64,000 bases of DNA, taken from contig CBCYMI010000008.1 of NCBI GenBank assembly GCA_965183855.1, forward strand, positions 48,848 through 112,847, given 5' to 3'. A model generated the notes under the pieces. That model did no database searches. It was not told where the DNA came from and was given only the letters and a program-made list of their open reading frames with translations. Of the stretch, positions 10,589 through 19,190 are shown in pieces. Positions within the stretch are counted from its first letter, which is position 1; each line of letters starts with the position of its first letter. The DNA is from CBCYMI01 sp965183855. Its GTDB lineage: Bacteria > Pseudomonadota > Alphaproteobacteria > Caulobacterales > Maricaulaceae. A program made the translations under genes and the position numbers.

Positions 10589-10599
10589 GCATGTATGCG
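10571..10599. repeat. 29-bp perfect palindrome at the broken 3' end of regB
   Basis: CGCATACATGCTCA, a single C, then TGAGCATGTATGCG form a perfect 14-bp inverted repeat with a 1-nt centre. It sits where the kinase reading frame is lost, and the TGA stop is part of the right arm. No T-run follows on either strand, so it does not look like an intrinsic terminator. A template-switch mutation that converted an imperfect inverted repeat into a perfect one would explain both the symmetry and the frame change. Confidence 0.85.
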
Positions 10600-10833
10600 G
10601 TGCTGTTGTAAGTATTAGCTGAAAACTTGATGATTTACATAAAATTTGAGAAGCAATTGAATATTAGACAGCTATTTTTATCTTAATTTTTGAGTATATA
10701 GATTGAAATTCTCTTCAATCAAACTCTTATAATTTGAATTCGAACTTTGATTATAAACCAATACATTATATACTTATTATATGCTGTTTAGCTAAATTAT
10801 TTAGTTAAATTATACGCGTTGTTTTTTTATCTG

Positions 10834-10855
10834 GAAAATATGATATCATATTTTC
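10834..10855. promoter_or_regulatory. 22-bp perfect palindrome upstream of regA
   Basis: GAAAATATGATATCATATTTTC is perfectly self-complementary over 22 bp and ends 28 nt before the regA start codon. The rest of the regB-regA gap (10600-10883) is AT-rich without an open frame. The position suits an operator overlapping the regA promoter or leader. It does not resemble the GC-rich RegA binding site known from other species. The binding protein is unknown. Confidence 0.4.
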
Positions 10856-10883
10856 TTTTAATCATAGTGATCAATAATCAGAT

Positions 10884-11435
10884 ATGCATAAAACTCAGAT
10901 CAATTCTTTACCTGATAAAAACCTGATGATTTTGGATGATGATCATATTTTCCGAAATCGTCTTTGTCGTGCCATGCTAAAAAGAGGATTTATCGCAAGT
11001 CCTGCATGTAATATTAAAGAAGCAAAGAAAATTGCATCCGAAAACCCTCCTGCCTTTGCTATTCTTGATATGAAGCTCGAGGATGGGAATGGTCTTGATA
11101 TCGTCATAGAACTTAAAAAAAACCGACCTGATTGTCGAATTGTTATGCTAACAGGTTATGGTAATATAGCAAGCGCTGTTTCTGCTGTTAAATTAGGAGC
11201 CATTGATTACCTGGCAAAACCCGTTGATGCAGAAGCCTTAACCCATGCATTGCTTGTAAAAGAAGGGAAGCAACCCAAACTCCCAAATAATCCAATGTCT
11301 GCCAATCGTGTCAGGTGGGAATATATTCAACGTGTTTATGAATTATGTGAACATAATGTATCAGAAACAGCAAGACGTTTAAATATGCACAGAAGAACTC
11401 TACAACGTATTTTAGCTAAAAAAGCACCTAAATAA
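10884..11435 (+). CDS. regA: RegA/PrrA/ActR-family redox response regulator
   Basis: This is the response regulator partner of RegB, controlling respiration and other redox-responsive genes in alphaproteobacteria. The receiver domain begins NLMILDDDHIFRNRL and carries the phosphoacceptor Asp in FAILDMKLEDGNGL; the conserved Thr (MLTGYG) and Lys (LAKPVD) are present. The C-terminal Fis-like helix-turn-helix is very close to the family norm, with NVSETARRLNMHRRTLQR. The 183-residue length is normal. It is intact even though the adjacent kinase gene is broken, so it may act unphosphorylated, be fed by another kinase, or be on its way to loss. Confidence 0.96.
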   Translation: MHKTQINSLPDKNLMILDDDHIFRNRLCRAMLKRGFIASPACNIKEAKKIASENPPAFAILDMKLEDGNGLDIVIELKKNRPDCRIVMLTGYGNIASAVSAVKLGAIDYLAKPVDAEALTHALLVKEGKQPKLPNNPMSANRVRWEYIQRVYELCEHNVSETARRLNMHRRTLQRILAKKAPK

Positions 11436-11731
11436 GATAAGCTTTAAGAACCCTTCTTTTAAATCTTATCTAAATCCAATATATTCATTTATATCTCGGT
11501 TTTTCTGTATATATTCAATAAAAATAAATCGTTTAATTTTTAATTCTAAAGCTATCTTCTGATTTTAAAGATTAAAATCAGATAATATAAACATATTGAT
11601 ATAAAACTTTGATCTGTTATCAATAAAATATAATGAAAAACTTGCTTTATCAAAGCCATGCCTAAGGGACAATAATAGCTATGTTTTAGGTTTATCAGAG
11701 CATATAAATCATAATAAGGATTTAATATAAT

Positions 11732-12640
11732 ATGAAACAGAAAACATCTCCAATTCGTAAAGCAGTATTGCCCGTTGCAGGTTTTGGAACCCGTATTTTG
11801 CCCGCAAGTAAATCTATTCCAAAAGAAATGATTCCAGTCTTTAACAAACCCGCTTTAGATTATGTCGTTGAAGAGGCTTTCCAAGCTGGAATAGAACAAA
11901 TTATCTTTGTTACTGGTCGTAATAAGGCAGCAATTGAAGATTATTTTGATCATGCCTATGAGCTAGAACATAGTCTTGAAAAAAAAGGAAAAATAGAAAT
12001 ACTGAAAATGTTAAGGAAAAATATTCCAAATCCTGAACAAATCAGTTTTGTTAGACAACAAAGTGCTAAAGGCTTAGGGCATGCCGTTTGCTGTGCCGAG
12101 CATTTGATTGGAAATGAGCCTTTTGCAGTCCTATTACCAGATGTCTTAATTGATAACAAACCTTCATGCTTGAAACAAATGATAACACTTTACCAAGAAA
12201 CAGGAAAAACCAATATGTTGGCTGTTGAATATGTCGATTATGACCAAGTCAATAAATATGGTATTATTCGTCCTGAAACAGAAGAAAAAATTCTGGAAAC
12301 ACATACAGAAAAAACAACCCTAATTCCAATCTCTGGCATGGTCGAAAAGCCATCCAAGGAAACTGCACCATCCCAATTTGCAATTACGGGGCGCTATATC
12401 CTACAACCTGAAATTTTCTCCTTATTAAAAAAACAAACTAAGGGAGCAGGAGGAGAAATCCAGCTAACAGATGCAATGGCTAACTTAATGAAGATTCAAA
12501 CCTTTCATGCTTGTTTGTATAAAGGAAAATCTTATGATTGTGGAGATCTGATTGGGTATCTCGAAGCATTTGCAGCCTTTGCTCTAAAAGATGAGATTCA
12601 TGGTAAAAAAGCAAGAGAAACTCTTAAAAACATATTATAA
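11732..12640 (+). CDS. galU: UTP-glucose-1-phosphate uridylyltransferase
   Basis: GalU makes UDP-glucose from UTP and glucose 1-phosphate for envelope polysaccharide. The N-terminal nucleotide-binding segment KAVLPVAGFGTRILPASKSI, the VEEAFQAGIEQIIFVTGR segment and the C-terminal GGEIQLTDAM and YDCGDLIGYLEA motifs are all present. The 302-residue length is normal. SD-like AAGGA lies upstream of the ATG. The 296-bp region before it (11436-11731) has no gene. It is followed by a convergent nucleotide-sugar epimerase, and both probably supply glycan synthesis. An FNR-like inverted repeat at 11609-11623 has the wrong spacer length and is not called. Confidence 0.96.
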   Translation: MKQKTSPIRKAVLPVAGFGTRILPASKSIPKEMIPVFNKPALDYVVEEAFQAGIEQIIFVTGRNKAAIEDYFDHAYELEHSLEKKGKIEILKMLRKNIPNPEQISFVRQQSAKGLGHAVCCAEHLIGNEPFAVLLPDVLIDNKPSCLKQMITLYQETGKTNMLAVEYVDYDQVNKYGIIRPETEEKILETHTEKTTLIPISGMVEKPSKETAPSQFAITGRYILQPEIFSLLKKQTKGAGGEIQLTDAMANLMKIQTFHACLYKGKSYDCGDLIGYLEAFAAFALKDEIHGKKARETLKNIL

Positions 12641-12837
12641 AATAAAAAAGATTCGTATTTCTGATGAAAACTTATATTAATTCTCAATTTATAATTCTGA
12701 GAATCAAACAGTTTATATAATCTTGCTTTCCTTATAATTTAAGAGATTTCAAACATTTAAGTCTTATAAAATTATATAGATTAATATGCCTTGTTCATAT
12801 TATTATTCTGTTATTCCCTAAAGCATGCTTATCTATT

Positions 12838-13815
12838 TTAAGAAACCCATTGACGATACCAGGAAACAAAATTCTGCAATCCAGTCTTCAAAGATGTTTT
12901 GGGTTGATATCCATAATCTTTCATAATCTGCGTAATATCGGCAGACGTGTTTGTTACATCCCCTGATTGCATTGGTTTATATATTTTTTCGACTGGTTTT
13001 TCAGTGATTTCCTCTAAAAGCTCAATCATTTCTTCTAATGGAACAGGATTTGATCCCCCAATATTATAAATACGATGGGCATGGAGAGGGGGGGTATCAT
13101 ATAGACAAGCAATAAGAGCTGGTAATATATCCTCAATATAAGTAAAGTCTCGTTTCATTTTACCCTGATTAAAAACAGGAATTGGTCTGTTTTGTAAAAT
13201 TGCTTCCGTAAACAACCAATACGCCATATCTGGACGTCCCCATGGACCATACACAGTAAAAAAACGAAGCCCTGTTTGTGCAATTCCATAAAGATGGCTA
13301 TAACTATGGCTAATTAACTCGTCTGATTTCTTGGTTGCTGCATAAAGTGAAACTGGATGATCAACAATAAAATCTTCTCTGAAAGGATCTTGCTTACATT
13401 CTCCATATACAGAACTTGAAGAAGCATAAACAAAATGAGATAAACACCCAGGGCGTTTCTGGGTTAATGCTCTTGCTGCTTCCAACATGGAAACATGACC
13501 AACCAGATTGGAATGTACATATGCCATCGGGTTTTCCAATGAATACCGTACCCCTGCCTGAGCTGCCAAATGCAAAATACGCCCAGGGGAAAGCTCTAAA
13601 ATCGTGCTTTTAACAGTCTCATAATCTGCAATGTCTATTTCTTTAAAATGAAAATTTGGAAAAACAGCCAGTTTTCGTAATCTTTCTTGCTTTAATTTTG
13701 GATCATAATAATCATTTAAATTATCAAACCCATAAATTATTTCACCTTTCTTCAAAAGTGTATAACATGCATGATACCCAATAAAACCTGCTGCACCTGT
13801 AATACAAACAGACAT
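12838..13815 (-). CDS. NAD-dependent epimerase, probable UDP-glucuronate 4-epimerase
   Basis: This extended short-chain dehydrogenase/reductase interconverts nucleotide sugars, most likely UDP-glucuronate and UDP-galacturonate. The Rossmann motif TGAAGFIGYHAC is N-terminal, with NLNDYYDPKLKQ and HLAAQAGVRYSLENP typical of the glucuronate epimerase branch, and a YAATKKSDE catalytic Tyr-Lys pair. The ATG at 13815 has GAGGG 7 nt upstream and puts the Rossmann motif at the very N-terminus; an upstream ATG (13866) would add 17 unconserved residues. From the chosen start it has 325 residues. No UDP-glucose dehydrogenase is visible in this window, so the substrate supply must be encoded elsewhere. 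Confidence 0.9.
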   Translation of the reverse strand: MSVCITGAAGFIGYHACYTLLKKGEIIYGFDNLNDYYDPKLKQERLRKLAVFPNFHFKEIDIADYETVKSTILELSPGRILHLAAQAGVRYSLENPMAYVHSNLVGHVSMLEAARALTQKRPGCLSHFVYASSSSVYGECKQDPFREDFIVDHPVSLYAATKKSDELISHSYSHLYGIAQTGLRFFTVYGPWGRPDMAYWLFTEAILQNRPIPVFNQGKMKRDFTYIEDILPALIACLYDTPPLHAHRIYNIGGSNPVPLEEMIELLEEITEKPVEKIYKPMQSGDVTNTSADITQIMKDYGYQPKTSLKTGLQNFVSWYRQWVS

Positions 13816-13962
13816 AATATTCCCTCTATAATGAATGATACAAATACCAGATTCATGATCGAACAAGATCTTTTTTAATTAATTAAAAAAGTGATACTTT
13901 AAATTTATTATAATTTTTTTCTCTGAATGTCTGACAACGTATTTTTCTACAGAATATCTGTA

Positions 13963-15021
13963 TCATAAATCCTCCATTTTTTCTTTCTTATTTAACTCTA
14001 GATTTAATTGTAAGGTTTCTTTTGGAACTGTTAATCCCAAATGTGAAAAAGCATGTGAAGTTGCAATTCTACCTCTTGCAGAACGCATTATAAATCCATT
14101 CTGCAATAAAAACGGCTCAATAATATCTTCTATTGCATCACGCGCTTCTGATAATGCTGCTGCCAATGTTTCAACACCAACAGGCCCACCTGAAAAGGTT
14201 CTACACAGAACAAACAAATATTTTCTATCCTGCTCATCTAATCCATATGTATCAACTTCTAACCTGGCAAGAGCTCTATCTGCAATTTTTTGATCAATCT
14301 TAAGGTGTCCTTCTATTTGTGCAATATCCCGGATACGTCTTAATAACCTCCCTGCAATTCTTGGAGTTCCACGAGATCTTCCTGCGATTTCCATGGCTCC
14401 TTCTGCACTGATATCCAGATTCATCTTAGCTGAACTGCGCATTAAAATTCGTGCAATATCTTTCTTCTGATAAAATTCAAGCCTTAGCGGTATTCCAAAT
14501 CTATCCCTTAATGGTGTCGCTAATAAACCCGCTCGTGTTGTCGCTCCAATAAGCGTAAAACTAGGTAAATCAATTTTAACAGAACGTGCAGAGGGTCCTT
14601 CTCCAATAATCAAATCCAGTGTAAAATCTTCCATTGCAGGATAGAGGATTTCTTCAACGGCAGGAGCAAGCCTATGAATTTCATCAATAAACAAAACATC
14701 TCTTTCCTGAAGATTGGTTAATAAAGCAGCAAGATCTCCAGCACGTGCAATCACAGGACCTGAAGTAGCCCGAAAGTTAACACTTAACTCACGCGAAATA
14801 ATTTGAGCTAGAGTCGTTTTTCCAAGCCCTGGAGGACCAGATAAAAGAACATGATCCAAAGATTCCTGACGATTGGCAGCTGCATGCACAAATGTTTTTA
14901 AATTATTAAGTGTTTTTTGTTGACCAACAAACTCCTCAAAACAAAGAGGTCTTAACGCACGATCTCTTGAATCATCTATTTGTTCATCTGCACTGGTTAA
15001 TCTTGTTTTCTCGGAAGACAT
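13963..15021 (-). CDS. ruvB: Holliday junction branch-migration ATPase RuvB
   Basis: RuvB forms the hexameric AAA+ motor that drives branch migration with RuvA. Walker A is GPPGLGKTTLAQ, Walker B VLFIDEIHRL, and the GATTRAGLL sensor I segment follows. The winged-helix C-terminal domain holds GGPVGVETLAAALSE and the GFIMRSARGR segment. The 352-residue length is normal. It is the last gene of ruvC-ruvA-ruvB on the minus strand, only 17 nt after ruvA, so it is probably co-transcribed. Confidence 0.98.
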   Translation of the reverse strand: MSSEKTRLTSADEQIDDSRDRALRPLCFEEFVGQQKTLNNLKTFVHAAANRQESLDHVLLSGPPGLGKTTLAQIISRELSVNFRATSGPVIARAGDLAALLTNLQERDVLFIDEIHRLAPAVEEILYPAMEDFTLDLIIGEGPSARSVKIDLPSFTLIGATTRAGLLATPLRDRFGIPLRLEFYQKKDIARILMRSSAKMNLDISAEGAMEIAGRSRGTPRIAGRLLRRIRDIAQIEGHLKIDQKIADRALARLEVDTYGLDEQDRKYLFVLCRTFSGGPVGVETLAAALSEARDAIEDIIEPFLLQNGFIMRSARGRIATSHAFSHLGLTVPKETLQLNLELNKKEKMEDL

Positions 15022-15038
15022 GATTTAAAACTCCATTA

Positions 15039-15704
15039 TCAAGCAAGCTCTTTTAAGGCTGCCTTTATCAAATCATCAACACTCTCTGGTTTAAAATCAA
15101 CATCTTCATGCTTTCCTGATAATAAATCTGTAAGTACGGTTCGAACCTGGCTTTCATGAAAGCCTAAATTAACCAATGCAGATATCGTATCTTTACGTAT
15201 TTGATAGCTAGTTTTATTATTTTCTTCTATCTCTTTTTTATCTGTCATCTGTAAATCAGAAGAATGGCTTGTTAAAGATTCTTCTTTTGAAAACCCTCTC
15301 ATTTTTGGAGATCCTTTTCCTTTGAGCTCTGTGATGATTCTCTGTGCAATTTTTTTCCCAATGCCTTGTGCTTTAACGATTTGAGCAATATCATCCATTT
15401 CAGCAGCTTCAATTAAATAAACAGGGGATAAAACATCCAAAATTGATAATGCAGATTTTGCTCCAACCCCTTGAATTGCCTGTAATTTAACAAACCATGC
15501 ACGTTCTTCTTCTGTTAGAAAACCAAACATTTTTATCATATCTTGGCGAACATAGGTCTCAATATGTAAACAAATCACTTCTCCCAGATTCATTCTTCCA
15601 AGAGTTTTTATGCCACAATATACCAAATAAACAACACCATTAATGTCAATTAAACATTCTTCTTCACCAATTGTGTCAATTTTTCCCTTTAATTTACCAA
15701 TCAC
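15039..15704 (-). CDS. ruvA: Holliday junction DNA helicase subunit RuvA
   Basis: RuvA binds the four-way junction and loads RuvB. The N-terminal OB-fold begins MIGKLKGKIDTIGE, followed by helix-hairpin-helix motifs IQGVGAKSALSIL and QGIGKKIAQRIITELKGK. The C-terminal domain III (ALVNLGFHESQVRTVL) contacts RuvB. It has 221 residues, slightly longer than usual because of a Ser/Glu-rich linker between domains II and III. It lies between ruvC and ruvB, all on the minus strand. Confidence 0.97.
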   Translation of the reverse strand: MIGKLKGKIDTIGEEECLIDINGVVYLVYCGIKTLGRMNLGEVICLHIETYVRQDMIKMFGFLTEEERAWFVKLQAIQGVGAKSALSILDVLSPVYLIEAAEMDDIAQIVKAQGIGKKIAQRIITELKGKGSPKMRGFSKEESLTSHSSDLQMTDKKEIEENNKTSYQIRKDTISALVNLGFHESQVRTVLTDLLSGKHEDVDFKPESVDDLIKAALKELA

Positions 15705-15782
15705 TCTGTTTTCCTTTTTTTTCTTGTCAGATTAGTTGATTTTAATCATTCAGCTTTAATCCACAAATTGGAATTATAATCT

Positions 15783-16349
15783 TTAAAGATTCTTTTTTGA
15801 CCTTCTCTTGCTTACACTAGATTTATAATAGCTATTTTCTGATGATTTTATTAATTCTGACTTTTGTGGACTTACTAAAAAATGAGCATGACAAATTGCA
15901 GTTGCCAAAGCATCAGAAGCATCGCCTGATTGAATCTTCAAACCAGGCAATAAAACACCTAGCATATTGGCAATCTGGTCTTTATCTGCTTGCCCCGTTC
16001 CAACAATTGCTTTCTTAATGACGCGTGGAGCATATTCTGATAGAGGAATTCCAGATTTTTCAACAGCAAGCATCGCAGCAGCTCTTGCATGTCCTAATTT
16101 AAGCGCTGTTTGCGCATTCATTTGCATAAAAGAAGTTTCAATAGCGGCTCCATTTGGGCTATATTGATCAAGAATATCGGTTAATCCATCATAAAGAGTC
16201 TTTAAGCGTTTGGAAAGTGAAGCTTTATGATTTGAACAAATAACACCATGATCCAAATGACCTAATTGCCAACCTTTAACCGTTATAATTCCCCACCCCA
16301 TACGCTGTAGACCAGGATCAATCCCTAATATATGTATGATTTCAGACAT
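15783..16349 (-). CDS. ruvC: Crossover junction endodeoxyribonuclease RuvC
   Basis: RuvC cuts Holliday junctions. The RNase H-fold N-terminus has the first catalytic Asp in ILGIDPGLQRMGWG. Further acidic residues are in GAAIETSFM and SGDASDALATAICHAH. The central motif GTGQADKDQI is diagnostic. It has 188 residues, with a Lys/Ser-rich tail at the usual end. It is first in ruvCAB. The 346 bp upstream (16350-16695) are AT-rich with no gene; I could not find a clear alphaproteobacterial LexA box. Confidence 0.97.
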   Translation of the reverse strand: MSEIIHILGIDPGLQRMGWGIITVKGWQLGHLDHGVICSNHKASLSKRLKTLYDGLTDILDQYSPNGAAIETSFMQMNAQTALKLGHARAAAMLAVEKSGIPLSEYAPRVIKKAIVGTGQADKDQIANMLGVLLPGLKIQSGDASDALATAICHAHFLVSPQKSELIKSSENSYYKSSVSKRRSKKNL

Positions 16350-16698
16350 GTTCTTAAACCTTATAATTTGGTTATAATCAAGCCTTTTTAGAAAATCTTT
16401 CTAGGCTTCTTTTAATACTGATTTGTTTACAATAAGCTAATGATACTAGCTGAGAATCTGTCAATTACAAAACACTTATCTATAAAAGAAAATAAATCAA
16501 AAATTCATACAATTAACAAAACTTAAATATAAATTTATTATAGTAAAATCTAAACATTACTATATTTTGATCTATATATAATAAAGTAACATAAATAAGT
16601 ACACAGCAATATGACTATAAAGGATTTGAAAATTACAAAATTAATCCAAAAAAAACCTAAATTCCTTTATTCCTGTATAAATGCAAAGGAGATTAATG

Positions 16699-16977
16699 AT
16701 GATTTGTTCAGATTTTGAAAAAAATATAAAAGGATATAGACTAACAACAGCTGAAATCCTGTATTATTTACCAGATTATCCAAAAATTTTACAAACTTTT
16801 CTCTGGCAAACCTATGATAAATCTCCAAAATTTCCTAGAATCTCTGCCTTTCTTGAATTTTGGAGAACGGATATTGAAGCCATTATCCACTCCGTTAATA
16901 TTGCCTCAAAAACAATCATTTCTCCTGTAAACTGGCAATTTCCAAAAGAAATCTCTGAAAGTCAGGACACATCATAA
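16699..16977 (+). CDS. usg: Usg family protein, function unknown
   Basis: This small alphaproteobacterial protein family is named Usg, from a gene first noted upstream of trp genes. The recognisable core is SDFEKNIKGYRLTTAEILYYLPDY, here quoted in part as GYRLTTAEILYYLPDY, followed by QTFLWQTYDKSPKFP and FLEFWRTDIEAIIHSV. The ATG at 16699 has AAAGGAG 7 nt upstream. An ATG three bases earlier is also usable, while one at 16681 lies before the ribosome-binding site. From the chosen start it has about 92 residues. No molecular function is established. It is not next to trp genes here; it stands alone between ruvC and an IS relic. Confidence 0.85.
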   Translation: MICSDFEKNIKGYRLTTAEILYYLPDYPKILQTFLWQTYDKSPKFPRISAFLEFWRTDIEAIIHSVNIASKTIISPVNWQFPKEISESQDTS

Positions 16978-17270
16978 TCTTTTATTCTTGAGAAAAGAAA
17001 TAAATATCTTTTATTATTTTATTTATAATTTTTACAAAACATGAAAGAAAACAGTTAAAGCAAACGTTCCGTTCAGATGTATAATCTCATACTTTCTAAA
17101 AATCTGTTCCTCATTCATCGCCTATTCAACACTTCTTGCCTTAGGCACATACGTGAAGTGAAAGATAAGGGACATAAAACAATTAAAACAAACCTTGTTT
17201 AATTCCTTAAAATACTCTATCTCAAACAAACATTTTACAATACATTACCTCTCCATCGAATATTTATTTA

Positions 17271-17960
17271 TGGACTGTTCCAGATAATTGAGATTTATTA
17301 TCTGAAATAGTATGAGAAAGAGCAAATCTTAAGCAAAACGAAATACGCTGATAGAATATTATGGGGATAATTGCACCTTGCGCGGTCGAACAGATTGATG
17401 TAAATCACAAGAAATCTGCCTATTTCTTTTAACAATTTTGCGAAAGGATTGTCTTTCAAATAGAGCGGAAATCTCATAAAGATTTCGGGGATGAGATTGA
17501 AGTTGATGAGAGGTGTTTGGCAGTGCTCACAAAATTCAGCGTGGGAAAGGAGCGATAGACAAAAAGTCGTTTTGATTGGCTAAAGCGCAGCGACAAAGTG
17601 CCTTCTAAGGTGATTCATGAGATGTGCCAGTCAGACATTCATGACCATTCTTGAACGCAAAAATGAGGATCTAAAGACGCATATTTATACCTGTTATTTG
17701 GATATCATGCGTTGGATATGAGCGATTTTAAGTACGTTTTATATCCTCCCTTTAAATGCTATTTGCAGAAACATGAACGCAATTGTTGAAGCCGTTTGGC
17801 ATCAGAGCAACCGCCACATGCGCAAACTTAAGGGATTCCCAAAGAGTATTTTAAAGCGTTCTTGAAGGAGGGTAAGTGGTCGTTTAACACCTCAAACCCA
17901 AAAACGTAATTAAAACAAAGAAGGCATATAATATATCAATTCATTAAATGGGATCGCTCT
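17271..17960 (+). mobile_element. Degenerate IS1595-like insertion sequence (copy 1), with 8-bp target duplication
   Basis: The element is about 690 bp and flanked by the direct repeat TTTATTTA at 17263-17270 and 17961-17968. The ends are degenerate inverted repeats (TGGACTGTTCCA at left; AGAGCGATCCCA as the complement of the right end). Fragments of an IS1595-type transposase read in shifting frames: GDEIEVDERCLA (compare the family's GEIEVDESYF), LDMSDFKYV and AIVEAVWHQSNRHMRKLKG, with several stops. It shares long stretches with copies at 38688, 43358 and 58163. The right target duplication contains the stop codon of the glycosyltransferase gene at 17962. The 293 bp before it (16978-17270) contain nothing I recognise. 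Confidence 0.85.
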
Positions 17961-17961
17961 T

Positions 17962-19101
17962 TTATTTAAACTGAATTTCTTCAATGTTTTTTACACTGTT
18001 TTTTACACTGTTTTTTACACTGTTTGGGTGATTAGAAGATAAAGGAAAATGCTTTGATTGTTTGCCAATACAAAAAACTGAAAAGAGACCACGAATTAAA
18101 AGTATTAAAGTAATAAGAGGACTTAATAAGACGGTCAGGATTTTTTCTAATGGATTTTTTGAGAATTTATAAAAATAATAAGCAAAGCTTTTTGACTTTT
18201 CCCATTCTATTTTTAATCTCAAAACTTGACTAGTAGAACCTAAATGAATAATTTCTGCCTGAGGAATAAAGTAAACGCCACCACCTAACTGGTTAACTCG
18301 TCGACACAAATCAACATCCTCTACATGAAGAAAATAATTCTCATCAAATCCACCTAACTGATTAAAATCTGATTTTTTCATCAGCATGCACGCCCCAGAA
18401 ATAACAGAAACCTGCATCATTTCTTCTGGAACCGCTTCATGATGCTTATGGAAGTTTTTAAAAAATTTTGCAAAAAAGGAATTCAGGTTTGAAATTTTAT
18501 ATAATCCTAAAAAACTTGAAAACGCTGAGAAAAGAGTCAATTCATTTCTACGGCTTCCTTGCTGTTCCTGTCGATTAATATTTAAAATACGACCTCCAAC
18601 ACACCAAGGAGATGGTAAATTTTGACTTTTTGAAAGTAAGATATTTAAAGCCTGTTCATCTAAGATAGCATCAGGATTTAAAAATAAAAAATGCGTTCCA
18701 ATCGCTTTTTTTGCCCCTAAATTACAAGCTCTGGAAAACCCAATATTTTTCCGCTCTCCTATCAAAATAAATTTACTATTCTCATCAGCCAGATCAGAAA
18801 GTCTTTTTTCTATTGATTTAGGATTGCCATTATTTACAAAAATGATTTCATGAATCTGACGGAGCTTCATCAAGCTTTCAATTGCCTTAAAAACAATAGA
18901 GCCCGTATAATAACTAACCATAATAACACTTAGAATCGGCTCTGACGGTTTTTGGGAAGATACAGAAATTACTTGATCTTTTTCTATTCCATTTTTCAAA
19001 ATTACCCTATCAAATATTTCTTTCGAAAGAGGCTCTCTTTTGGAATCATAATATAATCTGGAAGAGCAAGAAAGGTTATCCTTTTTATTGGAATAATTCA
19101 T
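17962..19101 (-). CDS. Family 2 glycosyltransferase
   Basis: This GT-A fold glycosyltransferase resembles rhamnosyl/dTDP-sugar transferases of O-antigen synthesis. It has SVIMVSYYTGSIV, the IIFVNNGN and RKNIGFSRACNLGAKKA segments, and the metal-binding LFLNPDAIL. Further along come GACMLMKKSDFNQLGGFDE and EDVDLCRRV. A C-terminal hydrophobic segment (about LTVLLSPLITLILLIRGL) suggests membrane association. The C-terminal tail contains the repeat NSVKNSVKNSVKN, coded by a 12-nt tandem repeat. An IS relic abuts the stop codon. It is next to an O-antigen ligase-like gene, so a role in LPS or capsule is likely; the sugar is unknown. Confidence 0.9.
   Translation of the reverse strand: MNYSNKKDNLSCSSRLYYDSKREPLSKEIFDRVILKNGIEKDQVISVSSQKPSEPILSVIMVSYYTGSIVFKAIESLMKLRQIHEIIFVNNGNPKSIEKRLSDLADENSKFILIGERKNIGFSRACNLGAKKAIGTHFLFLNPDAILDEQALNILLSKSQNLPSPWCVGGRILNINRQEQQGSRRNELTLFSAFSSFLGLYKISNLNSFFAKFFKNFHKHHEAVPEEMMQVSVISGACMLMKKSDFNQLGGFDENYFLHVEDVDLCRRVNQLGGGVYFIPQAEIIHLGSTSQVLRLKIEWEKSKSFAYYFYKFSKNPLEKILTVLLSPLITLILLIRGLFSVFCIGKQSKHFPLSSNHPNSVKNSVKNSVKNIEEIQFK
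17989..18026. repeat. 12-nt tandem repeat inside the glycosyltransferase C-terminus
   Basis: About three copies of TTACACTGTTTT run in tandem and encode the repeated tetrapeptide NSVK. The unit is a multiple of three, so changes in copy number keep the frame. The repeat lies in the tail after the membrane segment, outside the catalytic domain, and 20-30 bp from the IS relic. Confidence 0.8.
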
Positions 19102-19190
19102 GACATTAATCCTGTATTGTCCAGATTCATCTTATATTTTTGTTGTTTTTAATCCAAACAACCCAATAAGTCTCTGTTTTCTAAATTCAG

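Noticed and set aside
11609..11623. TTGATCTGTTATCAA, resembling an FNR box upstream of galU
   Set aside because: The half-sites are separated by 5 bases rather than 4, and galU is not a typical FNR target.
15137..15155. GGTTCGAACC in ruvA and similar GTTCGAA strings at 9410 and 30285, resembling tRNA T-loops
   Set aside because: All lie in coding regions without a matching acceptor stem or anticodon arm.
17989..18026. Short direct repeats considered as a CRISPR remnant
   Set aside because: Units of 12 nt without spacers, inside a coding frame; no cas genes in the window.
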